Below are positions 1 through 11,792 of a DNA stretch of 64,000 bases, in pieces (the stretch's first letter is position 1; every line of letters starts with the position of its first letter). The notes beneath the pieces are model-generated. The model made no database searches. It was not told the origin of the DNA and saw only the letters and a program-made list of their open reading frames with translations. Origin of the DNA: Saccharina japonica (taxonomy: Eukaryota; Sar; Phaeophyceae; Laminariales; Laminariaceae); contig MEHQ01002309.1 of NCBI GenBank assembly GCA_008828725.1, positions 63,341-127,340 on the forward strand, given 5' to 3'. The position numbers were made by a program, and so were the translations under genes.

Positions 1-28
1 TGGGATTTCCCATCGGGTGAAGCATGTA

Positions 29-214
29 CAGTGGGTGGCCCGATTAAAGAGCGCCCAACATAAGAGCATGCGGTGTGTAAGAGCGCGGTCAAATCGGCAT
101 GTCTCGCCTGTACTAACAGCTAGATATTGCCCACTTACAGATAAGAGCAATCAATGTGTAGGTAAGAGCGCTTGGCTTGCCTTGTCACGGGGCGCTTTGA
201 AATCGGGGGTACTC
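29..214. mobile_element. CAGTGGGT-type TIR element
   Basis: CAGTGGGTGGCCCGATTAAA to GAAATCGGGGGTACTCACTG. The segmental-duplication partner of 15695-15886. TA stands on both sides. Confidence 0.6.
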
Positions 215-616
215 ACTGTATACGGTTTATCCTGAAACCGATTTTGGGTGACTTTACTATTAAATATTATTTATGGTATGAATATCCTAAAGCCAGGACA
301 CTCAAGAAAAAACAGTGACACGGCGGTGCACCCCTAAATAACGTTTTCTCGCGGGATTTTAGGGTCAACACGGTTCTGCTTGCTTGTACGGGACACGGCA
401 CAAGCACGGTACCATATATACGGGGCGGGAATTGCACTATCTGTATCACGGCGTTTTCACGTTTTTTTTTGTTTGGGCGGGGCAAATGGAAAGCACGGAA
501 CTTCATGGGACGAAATTTTAAGCCATCGCGGGATTGCACGGGGGTTTGCTTGAACGGGACACGGAACTTCAAGTGACAGTTAACGTTTACAATAAGTGTG
601 GAGCGAGAGAGCCAGG

Positions 617-1161
617 GGGGGGGGGGGGGGGGGGGATCATATCGTGCACGGCCGTAGTCGTATGAGCTATAGGCCCCTCGCATCCTACAATGCCGGGACG
701 GAGCACGTTGGGTTTTCACCAACCAGGCAGACATTGCTTGCACCAAGCGCGAAGCGCCGTGAGGTATTGGGCGAGTCGCATGGAGGGTGAGCTGCATCCT
801 GCTAAGAACCGCCTGTGAGGCGGACTTGCATATGGACGACAGCCTCCAATGAAATGATTTAATTTCTGGTGTGGCCACGTCCAGAGACAGCAATGGGTAT
901 TACTACGTATCTGCCTCGTGGATGCCTTACCATATACACACTACGTGATACGATCATTCCCCTTACGCGGAGATGAGGTTATCAACCCCGCACAAATGAC
1001 CTAACAAGACCGTCAGTATGGGTGACCGCCAAAAATAAAAACGGTACCCTGGTTGTCGAGCTCACGCAGTGAGAGGCGTGTTTTACAGCGTCGTTGCCAA
1101 CCGACGCCAACCTAACCTATACCAGGTACATATATCAAATATTTATAGGGGGGGGGGGGGC
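617..1161 (-). mobile_element. Poly(C)-ended interspersed element, copy 1
   Basis: On the minus strand it runs from poly-C/TATAAATATTTGATATA through TTGGCGTCGGTTGGCAACGA, GCGGTCACC and GAAGCTGTCGTCCATATGCAAG-like sequence to CGGCCGTGCACGAT, ending in a long C run. It is bounded by poly-G runs on the plus strand at about 615-635 and 1148-1160. The corresponding place in the other segmental copy (about 16303-16312) has only the short G-rich target, so this copy is an insertion. Confidence 0.8.
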
Positions 1162-1249
1162 GGATCGATCGAGCCATCCATACTTGAAAAAAAAACACTA
1201 GAGCTTTATTCGGTATCGATTCTGATCGATTGGGACATTTTCCCGCGGG

Positions 1250-1720
1250 ATTTGAGTCAACACGGGACTGCACGGAAGATGTTTGCTCGGGACACAGCAA
1301 GTACGGGACTTCACGGGACGGGATTGAGTCGTCACGGGACTACACGGGCTTTGTTTGCACGGGACACGGTAAGTACGGTACTGCACGGGACAGGATTTAG
1401 TCGTCACAGGACTACAATGGTTTCTGGTTGGGCGGGGCATGGCAAGTACGGTACTGCACGGGACAGGGTTGAGTCTTCACGGGACTACACTGGTTTTTGT
1501 TTGGGCGGGACACGGTAAGTACGGCACTGCATGGGACAGGATTTAGTCGTCACAGGACTACACTGGTTTTTGTCTGGGTGGGACATAGCAAGTACGGTAC
1601 TGCACGGGACAGGATTTAGTCGTCAAAGGACTACACTGGTTTTTTCTCGGGCGGGACACGGTAGACACGGTGGGACGGGATGGAGTCATCACGGGATGAT
1701 TAAATACTTCTATTTGACGT
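1250..1720 (+). repeat. 73-bp minisatellite, copy 1
   Basis: About six units of 72-73 bp built from CACGGGACAGGATTTAGTCG, TCACAGGACTACACTGGTTT and TTGTTTGGGCGGGACACGG-like pieces. Long ORFs across it on both strands are products of the period (73 = 3 x 24 + 1). Confidence 0.9.
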
Positions 1721-2950
1721 AGGCAAGACATGGCGAGTGCGGTACTTCGAGGGGTGGAATTAAGCCGCCATGGTACACATATATTTACACGGCATTCGTT
1801 TTCTATGGGGCACGGCAAGCGCGCGGTATTTTTGTACGGTTACACATACACTGGGGTTACTTGACGTTCACACTGAATTTGCCAGCTTCGAGGTATCTTT
1901 GTATGCTTACATATGCAACAGTAGTACTTGTATGAATGAATACCACTCTGTACCTGAGGGATTGATTATTAATATACAATCGTTCATTATATTTTGGGAC
2001 AAAGTTGTATATTGTACGGAATTAACGGAGTATATTATTTCATAAGACCAGTGGGAGAAGACACCTACCTGTGATGGCGGCCTATTGTCTAGAATGCCAC
2101 TGAGGGTAACGTCTCCCACTACAACGGTTGAGCTGGAAGGTAAAAGTGATGACTTACAACTAAAAACATAGGAAGTAGGTAAAGCTCCGCAAGTAGGTAG
2201 AGAAGGGAGTGATAGATTTTGTGCAGAGGGCTCTTTTTGTTGCCGTGTTTTCCTTCTTTCGGAGTGGAATGTTTCTGAGTGATCAACGTTGAAGCTCGTC
2301 ATGCTATTTACAGTACACATTGTCGGACGCCAAGGATAATAATAATAATAATAATGCTTTGTATAAATATAATATAACTATGGACAGCGGGTTGTCGTTC
2401 GATGCTTCTTGGGGAGCGTCTTTTTTTGTGTGGGGGCGGGGGGTTGGCCCTTACGGCTGGAGGGGGTAGGGTCACAGGAGAAGGGGGGGGACACGGAAGT
2501 ACATCTACTGTTGTAGTTTTCGTAGTTTTTGGTTGTTGGAAACAACTTTTTCACGTTTTTTTTGCTTGTCGTGGTCTGGATTTTTATTTTGTCTCTTCAC
2601 CATGTTTAAGCTTGCTGGCACGCGCTCACGACCATCTACACACAGATAGACGACAACAACATCACAGACATAGACGAAATCAATTCACTTCGTGCAAACA
2701 GGGTCTCGTGACAACAAGTTCAGTAGTAAGTGGTCCTGTCCGCGAGATCGGGGGTTGCAGAAGAAAGGGATACGCGTGTATAAAGGCAGAGACAAAGGCA
2801 AAGAAGGGAACAGGAAGGGAGCACACGAGGCGGTCGAGAGATGATGATTCGGTTGGGCTCATGATAAAGATGACGTGAGAACGCGCCGTGTTGCTTCCCT
2901 GCAAGCAGCTCGCGTATATGTATTACGGAGGGGGGGGAGGCCATATAATA

Positions 2951-3034
2951 TACCACTCTAACAGTCCCAAAATATAAGAACCGTTTTATATTAATATTTT
3001 AATACAAAATGTCCTTATATTTGGGGACAGGTAG
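2951..3034. mobile_element. TACCAC-type palindromic MITE
   Basis: TACCACTCTAACAGTCCCAA followed by AATATAAGAACCGTTTTATA, and on the right TCCTTATATTTGGGGACAGG and a decayed TGGTA end. The homologous copy with a complete right end is at 18419-18505. Confidence 0.7.
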
Positions 3035-3197
3035 TAATTAATAAACCAGAACCCCACGATGGTAACACGGGGCTATAGATATCATGGCGAGACTCCAAGT
3101 AGTTACGCATGAAAAACAACTCGAGGCTGCTACGTGCGGTTTACGTAGAGCAGCACTCGCCCGGTATACAGCAGTCTACTCGCGGAGGTATGGTATG

Positions 3198-3295
3198 ATA
3201 CCAGGTGTCACTGTGTGTGCGTAAATATAAGAACGTTTTGTATGTAATATTGATGTGTAAAGGTTGCTTATATTTTTTTACAAAGTGGTACCTGG
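3198..3295. mobile_element. TACCAC-type element with TACCAGGT ends
   Basis: It shares the AAATATAAGAACGTTTTGTA ... TTGCTTATATTTTTTTACAA core and ends AAGTGGTACCTGGTA, opposite TACCAGGTGTCACTGTGTG. A paralogue lies at about 18677-18773. Confidence 0.55.
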
Positions 3296-3414
3296 TATGA
3301 TGTAACACAGAGTCCTTGGAGGAAAACCGGTGAAATCGGAACGAGGAGGAAAGCTTGCGTCCATACCAGAAGGTGTACACGTACAGGTACGGGAGAATAC
3401 TGTACCGACAGTAG

Positions 3415-3560
3415 GATACTGTGCCAACAGTAGGCTATTGCATGCAGTAGGCTATTGCACCAACAGTAGGCTATTGCACCAACAGTAGGCTACTGTGCCA
3501 ACAGTAGGCTACTGTGCCAACATTAGGCTACTGTGCCAACAGTAGGCTATTGTACCAACA
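3415..3560 (+). repeat. CAACAGTAGGCTACTGTGC tandem array
   Basis: Eight or so units of about 19 bp. Each contains CAGTAGGCTA-(C/T)TG, itself a short palindrome (CAGTA...TACTG). The partner array in the other segmental copy is at about 18875-18985 with fewer units. Confidence 0.85.
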
Positions 3561-3984
3561 GCACGTATAGTAGGTGAGAGTTGAGCGAAGGGGGGAGTCT
3601 GCCGGTGACAACAGGAGCAGGCGACCGAGAAAAGCGCTACGATGTCTCCTACTACTGTCTGGTGTAGGACTTGTATCAACTCCTACGAAAACGATTCGCG
3701 CAGACCGAACAACACAGCCTCTCTTGGCCGCTCTCTCTCTCTCACCTTCGCCAGCTCTTCTGTCTCGTTCACAGCCCAAGAGCTGCCGACAGGCAGATCG
3801 TACACGCAGTCCCCGCAGCAACTCTGATCGTCGTCCTCCTCGATAACGACGATGGTTGGCTTGGCCGCACTATCATGCAAGGTGCAGTAGGATTGCATCG
3901 TTGTAGCGTACATCGCCATCAGTATAGGACGTACTGTAGCAGCAGCAGCAGCAGCAGAGTAGAGCAGTAGTAGGAGGTGTATGA

Positions 3985-4371
3985 TCAAACGCCTTGAAGG
4001 TTGTTGTTGTTGTTGTCGTCGTCGTGTTTGCGTCGTCCGTGTCGGTGGGCAGCGAGCAGGTGCAGGTTGTCTTGCAGCACAGAAGGCGGAGCAGGGAATG
4101 GTATGATGTACGAAGCAGGCAGGAAGAAAACGCTGGAAGGTGCCAAAATAGTTGTGAGCTCGTGTGCGGCATGGATCATGATGATGCAGCAAATGCTCGA
4201 CTCGGTAGGTTCAAATTTAAACCATGACTCTTTCAGATTCGATATTCCGCCGCTACTTTTTAATGGAAGAATCACGGACGAACGACGCGACATGATAAAA
4301 CGACCCGGGTGCGACGTATCATATGGTGTACAGTGTACAGTGTACAGAGTAGTACGGAACGACCGTTTCAC
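3985..4371 (-). other. Duplicated ORF region, copy 1
   Basis: Both strands are open. The minus frame reads VILPLKSSGGISNLKESWFK and TTILAPSSVFFLPASYIIPF; the plus frame (from 4001) reads MMYEAGRKKTLEGAKIVVSS and then FDIPPLLFNGRITDER. A 79-nt stretch (about 4068-4146) shows no difference from copy 2, more than the surrounding divergence would lead one to expect. Differences elsewhere are equally compatible with either frame. It may be a decayed or functional exon; the strand is unresolved and no family is recognised. Confidence 0.3.
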
Positions 4372-5689
4372 GGTTCAACGTTTCCGGGAACCAGATCTCC
4401 GTTTTAGCGACGGTTTCATTTCTTCATCCACCCGTGTTTCTTTAACAAAAAGGTACCATGCAAGGCAAAACGAGACGGTCTTGCCGACCCCGTGCCACGT
4501 AAAATGTTTCCGGTGACGGATATGGATAACCGTATAATATAATAGTTGTATAGACGGTAACAACTACTACAGTAAGTACAGGTGAAACATAATGGAGAAC
4601 GGTGGTGGTATCGTTTTTTTACGGAAAACATGTTCGGTACGAGTACGAGTACCAGTATGCACACAAAGACAACGAGTAAAATAACGAGACAACAAATACC
4701 TTGGTCCGGACTGCTGCTGCTGTGTGTGGTAATAGACAACCATCATTGCGTGCGGTAATTGGACGGCTAACTCGTGTTTGGTTTTGAATATAAGCCTCTA
4801 TCTCGGGAATTGGTAATGGTCGGGACGGCAACAACAACAGTGGTGGACAACAAGAATAACGAACTTTTTTTGTGTGGTACTTTGATGGTAAACAGACTGG
4901 TAGGTTCGGCAACGAGATACCTCGGGGATTATACATGGTCCGGACGGTCCGGACGGTAACAACGTGATGAGCAAACGCGGTTATTTGGCGGGAATAAACT
5001 TGTTTGTGCGGTAAAGGGAAACCTCGCTCAGTGGTGCAGGTCGGGACGGTACTGGCAATAATAATTGAAAGAAAGCGTGGTAAAATAATAGTTCGACTAC
5101 GACAGGGCGTTGTTGGTGGTGGTAGTTTTAGGACGACAGTATGTAGTTGTCGCGGTATAGGTATAACCCGGCGGGTGTTGCGAGGACAACATACTGTACC
5201 ACAAAAAATGCGGCAATCTCAAAACTACTGCAACAGCAAGCAGTAACAACGGTGAGACGAGTACCACAGCTCTAGTGCGCATATACCACAAACAGCATTT
5301 TATTTCGCAATCATAGGTACTGGCACGTTTTACCGCCATTATTAATATCATTGTTTCGTACGACAGGCACACGCCCTACGGGGTGTAAATAACCGCACCG
5401 CACACCACACCGCAACAAACACAGCACCATCACCCCCACCCCATCATCTTAATATACCGCACCGCGCTACACTACACTACACCCCACCGCACCACACAAC
5501 ACCAACATCGAGCGGTGTGCGTCTATTACAGTAGTAGTGTATTACCGGTACCTCCCCCCTTCTGGTTCCTCGTACGCGCCCACTGCAACCCAACACCCCG
5601 AGTTGGCTTGGCCACCAATACACTTTTGGAAGGCGCAACGGCGCGACACGCCCCTCCTCTTGCTACGTCCGGGCGGGCTCTGTCCCGTG

Positions 5690-6383
5690 CCGTCCCATCC
5701 CGTCCCGTCCCATCCCATCCCACCCCCTTCCACCCCATCCCATCCCGTCCCATCCCATCCCGTTCTATCTTATCCAATTCCGTCCCCTCGACTGATGCTG
5801 TCCCCCCGAATCACCACAGCCGTGCCGACTCTAACAAGACACAACCACGAAACCCGGGGACGTCTCATCCCGTCCCGTGCCATCCCGTCCTATCCCATCC
5901 CATTCCGTTGCAGCCCATCCCGTCCTATCAAACTGGGATGGTTATCCCCCAGGGTCACCAGCCGCACCGAATATTAGAAGACAAAGTCACGAAGCCCAGG
6001 ACGTCGTGTCCCGTTCCGCACCATCCCGTCCCATCCAACCCCATCCCGTTCAATGCCACCCCGTCCGCTCGACTAGGGATGGTTATCCCCCCGGGTCACC
6101 AGCCGCGTCGAATATACCAAGACAATAATACCGCAAAACACAAGAACGTCCGGGCCGTCCCACATTCCACATTCCACCCCATCCCATCCCATCCCATCCC
6201 ATCCCATCCCATCCCATCCGATCCCATCCCATCCCATCCCATCCCATCCCATCCCATCCCATCCCATCCCATCCCCTTCCATCCCATCCCATCCCATCCC
6301 ATCCCATCCCATCCCATCCCATCCCATCCCATCCCATCCCATCCCATCCCATCCCATCCCATCCCATCCCATCCCATCCCATT
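5690..6383 (+). repeat. CCATC pentanucleotide satellite
   Basis: Pure (CCATC)n at about 6175-6382, with imperfect CCCGTCCCATCC-type units from 5690. The long ORFs here (repeating MGWDG or PSHPI) are artefacts of the five-base period. Confidence 0.95.
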
Positions 6384-6384
6384 A

Positions 6385-7059
6385 AAATCGTTTTTTTTAG
6401 TATTTTGTTATTGTTTAAGAGTTGTATTTCGCTCACGATCAAAATTATGACCTAGAAAATATGTTCCTCGATGATAGATATCGATCCACGAAAAAAAAAT
6501 GAAATCAACCTTGACAGGCTCGAAAAAACAAGGATTTAAGGGAGTTTGCATTTATGAGCGAGATACCTCGCCCATAAATTCAGATTTTCTGGGATCTTCC
6601 ATAGCTTGAGACTTCCGATGCCGATTTCGTTTTTTTTTTTTTTGTCATCGACGGGTGTCACAACTGACAATACTTTACAGCGAAGAACATGACTGTGAGC
6701 GAAGTACATCTCTTACAATTCAAAAAACACTATTTTCGATTTTCCTTCTCATCAGAAAGGCAATTCTCAATTAGGAAAATCGGCTGTTATCTACTGTACG
6801 AGTCCCGTTGTCTATGGATAGTACACAGCAGCGTGCTTCAACCATAGTGTCGAACACGCGATTTTTGGTATTGTCATCGATGTTGGTGTTGGTTTGGAAC
6901 TGACTAGCGGTACGGCCACGCCTCTGCCCGCGGCGCTAGCCACGCGTTTCCAATAGTAGTATGTAGTACCTGGTATGGTAGTACAAGTATACTGTGATGT
7001 ACCACTCTGAACGGAAATAAAATGCAAGAACCATCGTGCGGGCCGGTATCGACCCGGGG
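6385..7059. other. Unassigned AT-richer stretch
   Basis: No ORF with a recognisable product. It includes poly-T and poly-A runs, TTTATGAGCGAGATACCTCG and a partial TACCAC element near 6998. Confidence 0.5.
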
Positions 7060-7440
7060 CATGTCCGTTTTCTTTCCCGAATTATTGGAGTTGTAGATGT
7101 ATGGAAGGATTTATGATTCGGGGATGGGGCCTTATCATCTCCGGGTGCGGCGGGACCTCGATGTTGTCCCGAGGGGTAACTCCCGCCGCGCGCTGGCTCT
7201 ATGAACCCCAGCCAGATCAGCAATCAGCCCGTGTGGGGTTGGGGTTTCCACACCATCCGAGACGGCATCGATCCGGGGGATGTCTATTTTTATCCCCCGG
7301 TTGTTGGAGTTGTAGATGTATGAGGAAAGCGTTCATGGTCTGGGGATGGGCCACGTTTTGTTGTTATGCCTTGCGGTGTGGGGTGTGGCCGGTAACCCGG
7401 AGGGACAACCACCCCCAGTCAACCGGCCAGGATAGGGTGG
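7060..7440 (+). repeat. GGTTGTTGGAGTTGTAGATG repeat, inverted relative to 9.1-9.7 kb
   Basis: Two units contain TTGGAGTTGTAGATGTATG, GGTCTGGGGATGGG-like sequence and ACCCCAGCCAGATCAGCAAT. They are the reverse complement of the tandem units at 9090-9710. Confidence 0.75.
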
Positions 7441-7464
7441 AACGCGATAAAAATGAATAGCATG

Positions 7465-7562
7465 AACCGTTAGTGGGGAAGGAGGGAGAGGAGCCCACTT
7501 TGTGACCCCGAATCTGAGTTACGACTATTCATAGGGAGGAGAGAGAAAAGAAGGGCGAAGAT
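7465..7562 (+). mobile_element. tRNA-derived SINE, 3' fragment
   Basis: Only the tail is present: GTTAGTGGGGAAGGAGGGAG, GTGACCCCGAATCTGAGTTA and GAGAGAAAAGAAGGGCGAAG, all found at the 3' ends of the copies at 45.3 and 57.4 kb. Confidence 0.6.
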
Positions 7563-8239
7563 AATGAAAGGGATGAACACAAAAAAAAGGTATTTGACAA
7601 AAAGGGGGACACCCCCCATACATCGTAACAAAAAGGGGGGACACTACCAAGCACCGGCGGCGCGGTCGTCAACACCAATCCAACGGCCCAGCACATTAAC
7701 GGTATACTCAATAGTCATATATTAACCATCACTCTGACCGAAAAGCTCAACAGCTCACTTCCTGGTACAATAAGACTCTCCTCTCCTTTACGCCATGGTA
7801 CGTACCTGATATACGCGCATACGTATACGGCGGTACCGGCACTACCACATACCTGGTATATACGCACAGCCCCCAGCAGTAGTACCAGAGGAGTACTACT
7901 ATCCTTTGGTACGTACATATTTACGTATACTCGTATGCATGTGATTTTTTAGGACCACAGGGCACAGGGCGCCAACCAATGTGATGCATTGATTTGCAGG
8001 GCCACACCTGAAAACCACGACTGATTCTGAACCAGATGTGCTTGTCACAGGACCTTCTCTCGTATATGGTGTGCAGGCAGTACTCATGGAATCATTTGTG
8101 ATATGTAGGTACATTACGTATTATGCTGATTTGCTGACCACATTTGCCTAGGTATGGGCCGTTGGTCTTTTCGACGTTGACGTCGTCTGTTGGGTGTGCC
8201 ACAACAACCAGAACATGGAGTGGTCACTTACCCGTGGTC

Positions 8240-8610
8240 TTTTTGACACAGAAAGGGGGATATCTCTTCGCAGCGTGAAAAAAAGGGGGACGTTACCTAA
8301 AAGGGGGGACTTTCCCAAACTAAGTAGATGGAATGGGGGATACCCTCGCGTAGGCATAACAAAAAGGGGGATATGCTCACCCCCCCCCTTTTGATCGCTC
8401 TCGTTCAACCGCTAAACGTATTAAAAAAACAAAAACGCTGTGGATGGTACGGAGATGCCATGTGAGTGTGGCAAACGCATCAGGTTTTAATTTCGAGTCG
8501 ATTTGACAGAGTACATAGGCGTACCCGGCGGCGAAAACCGATGTCCCCCTTTTTGTCACGATATAGGGGGGGGGTGTACCCCTTTTTGTAAGTCCCCCCG
8601 AAAAAAGCAA
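8240..8610 (+). repeat. Cluster of AAAAAGGGGGA(C/T)A motifs
   Basis: AAAGGGGGATATC, AAAAAAGGGGGACGTTA, AAAAGGGGGGACTTTCCC and AAAAAGGGGGATATGCTC stand on the plus strand; CCCCCTTTTTGTCACG and CCCCTTTTTGTAAGTCC on the minus strand close the cluster. Isolated copies are at 7595-7640, 25975 and 45685-45720. They may be degenerate inverted repeats of a small element. Confidence 0.55.
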
Positions 8611-8624
8611 GGCGATGGTGTGCC

Positions 8625-8905
8625 ACACCAGAGCAATATTACCGCCTTATAGAGGGGAACCGCCTTAGTCATTCCAGGTTATGAGTGCAATTCCCCAGTC
8701 GCGCCAAGCGATTTTGACCGCCTTATATCGGGATTCTACCTTACACAGACCGCTTTTCGGGGGACTCCTACTGCAAGGCTAAACAATGGTTGATTGGGTG
8801 TGATCTGATTGGCTCAGGGTTAGGGTCAGTTCTATTCGTATACCAGTAGTACACAGTGGCCCTCAACCACAAACAGTGTCGAAAAGCTGGTGAACCCCTA
8901 TGATA
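8625..8905 (+). repeat. CCGCCTTATA repeat block, copy 1
   Basis: It shares AGCAATATTACCGCCTTATA, GAGTGCAATTCC-CAGTCGCGC, ACCGCCTTATATCGGGAT and CAATGGTTGATTGGGTGTG with 24085-24450. CCGCCTTAT and similar motifs recur several times, suggesting terminal or internal repeats of a small element. Confidence 0.75.
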
Positions 8906-9045
8906 GAGCTGGGCTACTGGCACAGTATGTACTGACAGTAGTAGTAATCTACTGGTAGTAGTAACCTTCTGGCAGTAGCAATCTACTGATATTAGCAATT
9001 TACTGGCAGTAGCAATCTACCGGTTGACCCGGCCAGTATTTTCGC
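8905..9045 (+). mobile_element. Degenerate member of the hAT-type family
   Basis: It carries GAGCTGGGCTACTGGCACAG, the GTATGTACTGACAGTAG stretch and five ACTG-GCAGTAG-CAATCT units, ending in TTGACCCGGCCAGTA. It is part of a longer block shared with 24080-24605. Confidence 0.55.
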
Positions 9046-9089
9046 CTTGAGTATACAATATAAGAAGGACTACATTTCAATCCAGTGTT

Positions 9090-9710
9090 TTCCGAGCCTG
9101 ACGCCCATTGGTCGAATGCCCCTCCCCAGCCCGCCCTCGGCCAATGAGCGGCCGCGGCGCACGCGGCGGGAGTTGCTCCTCGGGGGAACCCCTCAGTCTC
9201 CACGCACCCGAGGACGATAGGGCCCCATCCCCGGTTCGTAAATCCCTCCGTTTCTCTACAACTCCAACCACCCGGGGACGACAAAAATGATCCCCCGGCT
9301 CAAAACCGCCCTGCACAGTGTGGAAACCCCAGCCCCACCGGCCGATCGCTGATTGGCTGGGGCTCGAAGTAAAGCCAGCGCCACCGGGGGACTTTAGGAC
9401 CCCATCCCCGAATCGGAAATCCCTCCATACATCTACAACTCCAACAGCCCGGGGACGAAAACCGAGATTTCCGTGGGTTGACACCGCCCCCCGCGGCGTG
9501 GAAGCCCCAGCCCCACCAGCCGATCGCTGATTGGCTGGGGCTCAAACAAAATCCAGCGCCACCCGGGGACGATATGTTCCCATCCCCGGTTCGAAAATCC
9601 CTCCACACATTTAGAACTCCAACAGCTCGGGGACGAAAACCGAGCTCTCCCGGGTCGATACCGCCGCGCACGGTGCCGAAACCCGAGCCACACCGCATCA
9701 GTATCAACAT
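9090..9710 (+). repeat. 177-bp tandem repeat, three units
   Basis: AAATCCCTCC recurs at about 9240, 9417 and 9595. Each unit holds CTACAACTCCAACAGCCCGG, GGACGAAAACCGAG and GCCGATCGCTGATTGGCTGG. GC-rich; the overlapping ORFs on both strands are periodic shadows. Confidence 0.85.
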
Positions 9711-9989
9711 CAACATCGATTTTAATAGCCTAAGCCGGAAGTAAGTACAGAAAGGAGTTAGACTTTGTGCATAGGGCCCCTTTTTATTTCCATAATTTTC
9801 TTTGTTTTTTTCGAAGTGCTTAATAGTGATCAACGTTGAAGCTCGCTCATGCTACACACACATTGTCGGATGGCACTTTTTGGCAAGAAGAGCACTAATA
9901 ATATCAATACTAATACTATCAACATCAACATTGATACCATCAAAGTGTATCAAGCAAGGAATTGACGACTAATGAAAAGGGGTAGTTGC

Positions 9990-11118
9990 TTCCTGCGCGA
10001 CTCGTGTGTCTATATTTTCGCGGGCAAGCAAGGCATTGTATTGGCCACTGTGATGAAGTGGGTAAACTTATTTCTGCGCGACTCGAAAGTGTTGGTCTTT
10101 CGCCGCTGAAGCAATGTGTGTGTTGGCGACAACCAAGTGGATGGAGTGGGTATACGCGTTTATTTCTGCGCGACTCGTGCGTCGGTGTTTCAGGGAATGA
10201 TTGGCGATTACAAGGTGCACGGCAGTAGACTGGGTAAGCTGCTTTCCGCGCGACTGGTGTACATATCGGTCTTGCGCTGATAGGCAAGGCCTTCGAAACG
10301 ACGACGTACAATGGAAAAACTGATTTCTGCATGGCTCATGTGTCACGGCCTTTCGCGGACGTGCAAGATGTTGGCCACTAAAAGAGTGGATCCGATTTTT
10401 TTCTGCAAGACTCGTGTGTCGGTCGTTCGCGGACAAGCAAATAATTGGCGACGGCTACACACCGGATATACGAAGAGTAGGTGAGCTGCTTTGCGCGCGA
10501 TTCATGTGTCGGTCTTTCGCGAACGAGCAACGTATTGGTGGATAACAAGCTTCTTTCTCCGCGACTCATATGTCAGTCTTCCGTGGACATGCACGTAAAA
10601 TGGGCAAATTGAATGCTGTCTGCGCGACTCGCGCGTCGATCTTTTGTGGACAAGAAAAAAAGGCATTCGAAACTACCATATACACGTACGTACAGTGGAA
10701 AAGTTGTGTAAATAGTGTGCGCGACTCGAGTGTCGGTATTTCGCTTACAAGCAAGGAATTGGTGGCTAAAGCAGGTAAACGTGTTTCCTGCGCGACTCGC
10801 GTGTCGGTCATTCGCAGACAAGCAAGGGGCAGGAAACGTGCTTACCTGTGCGACTCGTGTGTCGTCTTTCGCGCACAAGCAAGGCGTTTTGGTGATTGGA
10901 AGTGAATAAGCTGTTTTCCGCGCGACTCGTGTGTCGGTCTTTCGCGGACAAGCAAGGAATAAGCGACTACACAGTAGCGCTAGAGTGGGTGTCGGCTGCT
11001 TTCTGCGTGACTCGTGTGTCGGTCTTTCGCGGACAAGCAAGGAATAAGCGACTACACAGTAGCGCTAGAGTGGGTGTCGGCTGCTTTCTGCGTGACTCGT
11101 GTGTCGGTCTTTCGCTTG
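9990..11118 (+). repeat. Array of about 15 hairpin cores with variable spacers
   Basis: The core GCGCGACTCGTGTGTCGGTC plus TTTCGCGGACAAGCAAG occurs about 15 times with variation, at intervals of roughly 60-100 bp. Cores begin near 9995, 10072, 10166, 10236, 10327, 10405, 10492, 10556, 10619, 10717, 10790, 10848, 10918, 11005 and 11091. CGCGA and TCGCG inside the core can pair around a 16-nt loop. Spacers differ in sequence and length, except the last two units, which are an 86-bp tandem duplication. No associated gene is visible. Confidence 0.85.
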
Positions 11119-11119
11119 G

Positions 11120-11761
11120 TGAGGCAGTAAAAAAAAAAAGCAAGCGTGCACTGGTATATTTTCATTATGTATTTTGTATCATACAGGCATCGTTCATCAT
11201 CGTTCGAGAGGCACACCCCGCCATGATCACGGGGGCTCTCGAATAGAGAACAGACAGAAGGGGGGGGGGGGGAAACAAACAGGTTTCTCATTCGATGGGC
11301 ATTGTTCTTATCATCATTATCATCGTCATTGTCTGACACGTTCGTCCAAAACAAATACGCACCAAATAGCACAGCGCGAACAAGCGACCCCCCCCCCCTC
11401 TCCATCATGTCACATATCACACACCACACCCCCCCTTCGCGGAATACCACGAAAACCCACGACGAAAAAAACAAACCTGTATCGCCCCGACGTTGTCCGC
11501 CTTATAGGCATTCTCAACATGAATGTGTAATACGTGCTGTACACATTACGACGAAGACTTTGCGCGAGCACAGGTTCGGCAAAACACCGTGAGCAGCATA
11601 AGCCCCCTGAACAAGAAAAACAAACAAACACAAATCACGCACACGCAAGCAAAGGGTAGACAAAAAGAAAACCAGGGAAGACAGAAACAAGAAACATAGG
11701 GCTGACGAAGAAAAAAACCCAGGGAATGTAGACAGAAAAAAAAACGAAAACGAGAAACAAA

Positions 11762-11792
<31 letters not shown>

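Larger units (their letters stand above)
1..6200 (+). repeat. Segmental duplication, copy 1
   Basis: Collinear with about 15640-22030. Landmarks: GCCCGATTAAAGAGCGCCCA with 15706-15725, the 73-bp minisatellite, the TACCAC elements, the CAGTAGGCTA(C/T)TG array at 3420-3560, the block 3600-5300 and the CCATC satellite. Copies differ by scattered substitutions, perhaps about 10 percent, and by discrete insertions. The left edge is outside the window. Confidence 0.92.

Noticed and set aside
267..893. 208-codon minus-strand ORF with peptides repeated at 26.7 and 34.2 kb
   Set aside because: The shared peptides come from the poly(C)-ended repeat, and the frame crosses the element boundary and poly-G run; not a gene family.
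6073..6442. Long minus-strand ORFs encoding MGWDG repeats
   Set aside because: They are produced by the CCATC five-base satellite, which is open in all frames; no independent sign of coding.
9990..11118. CRISPR-like array (repeats with different spacers)
   Set aside because: Repeats vary too much, spacing is irregular (60-100 bp), the genome is eukaryotic by intron evidence, and there are no cas genes.
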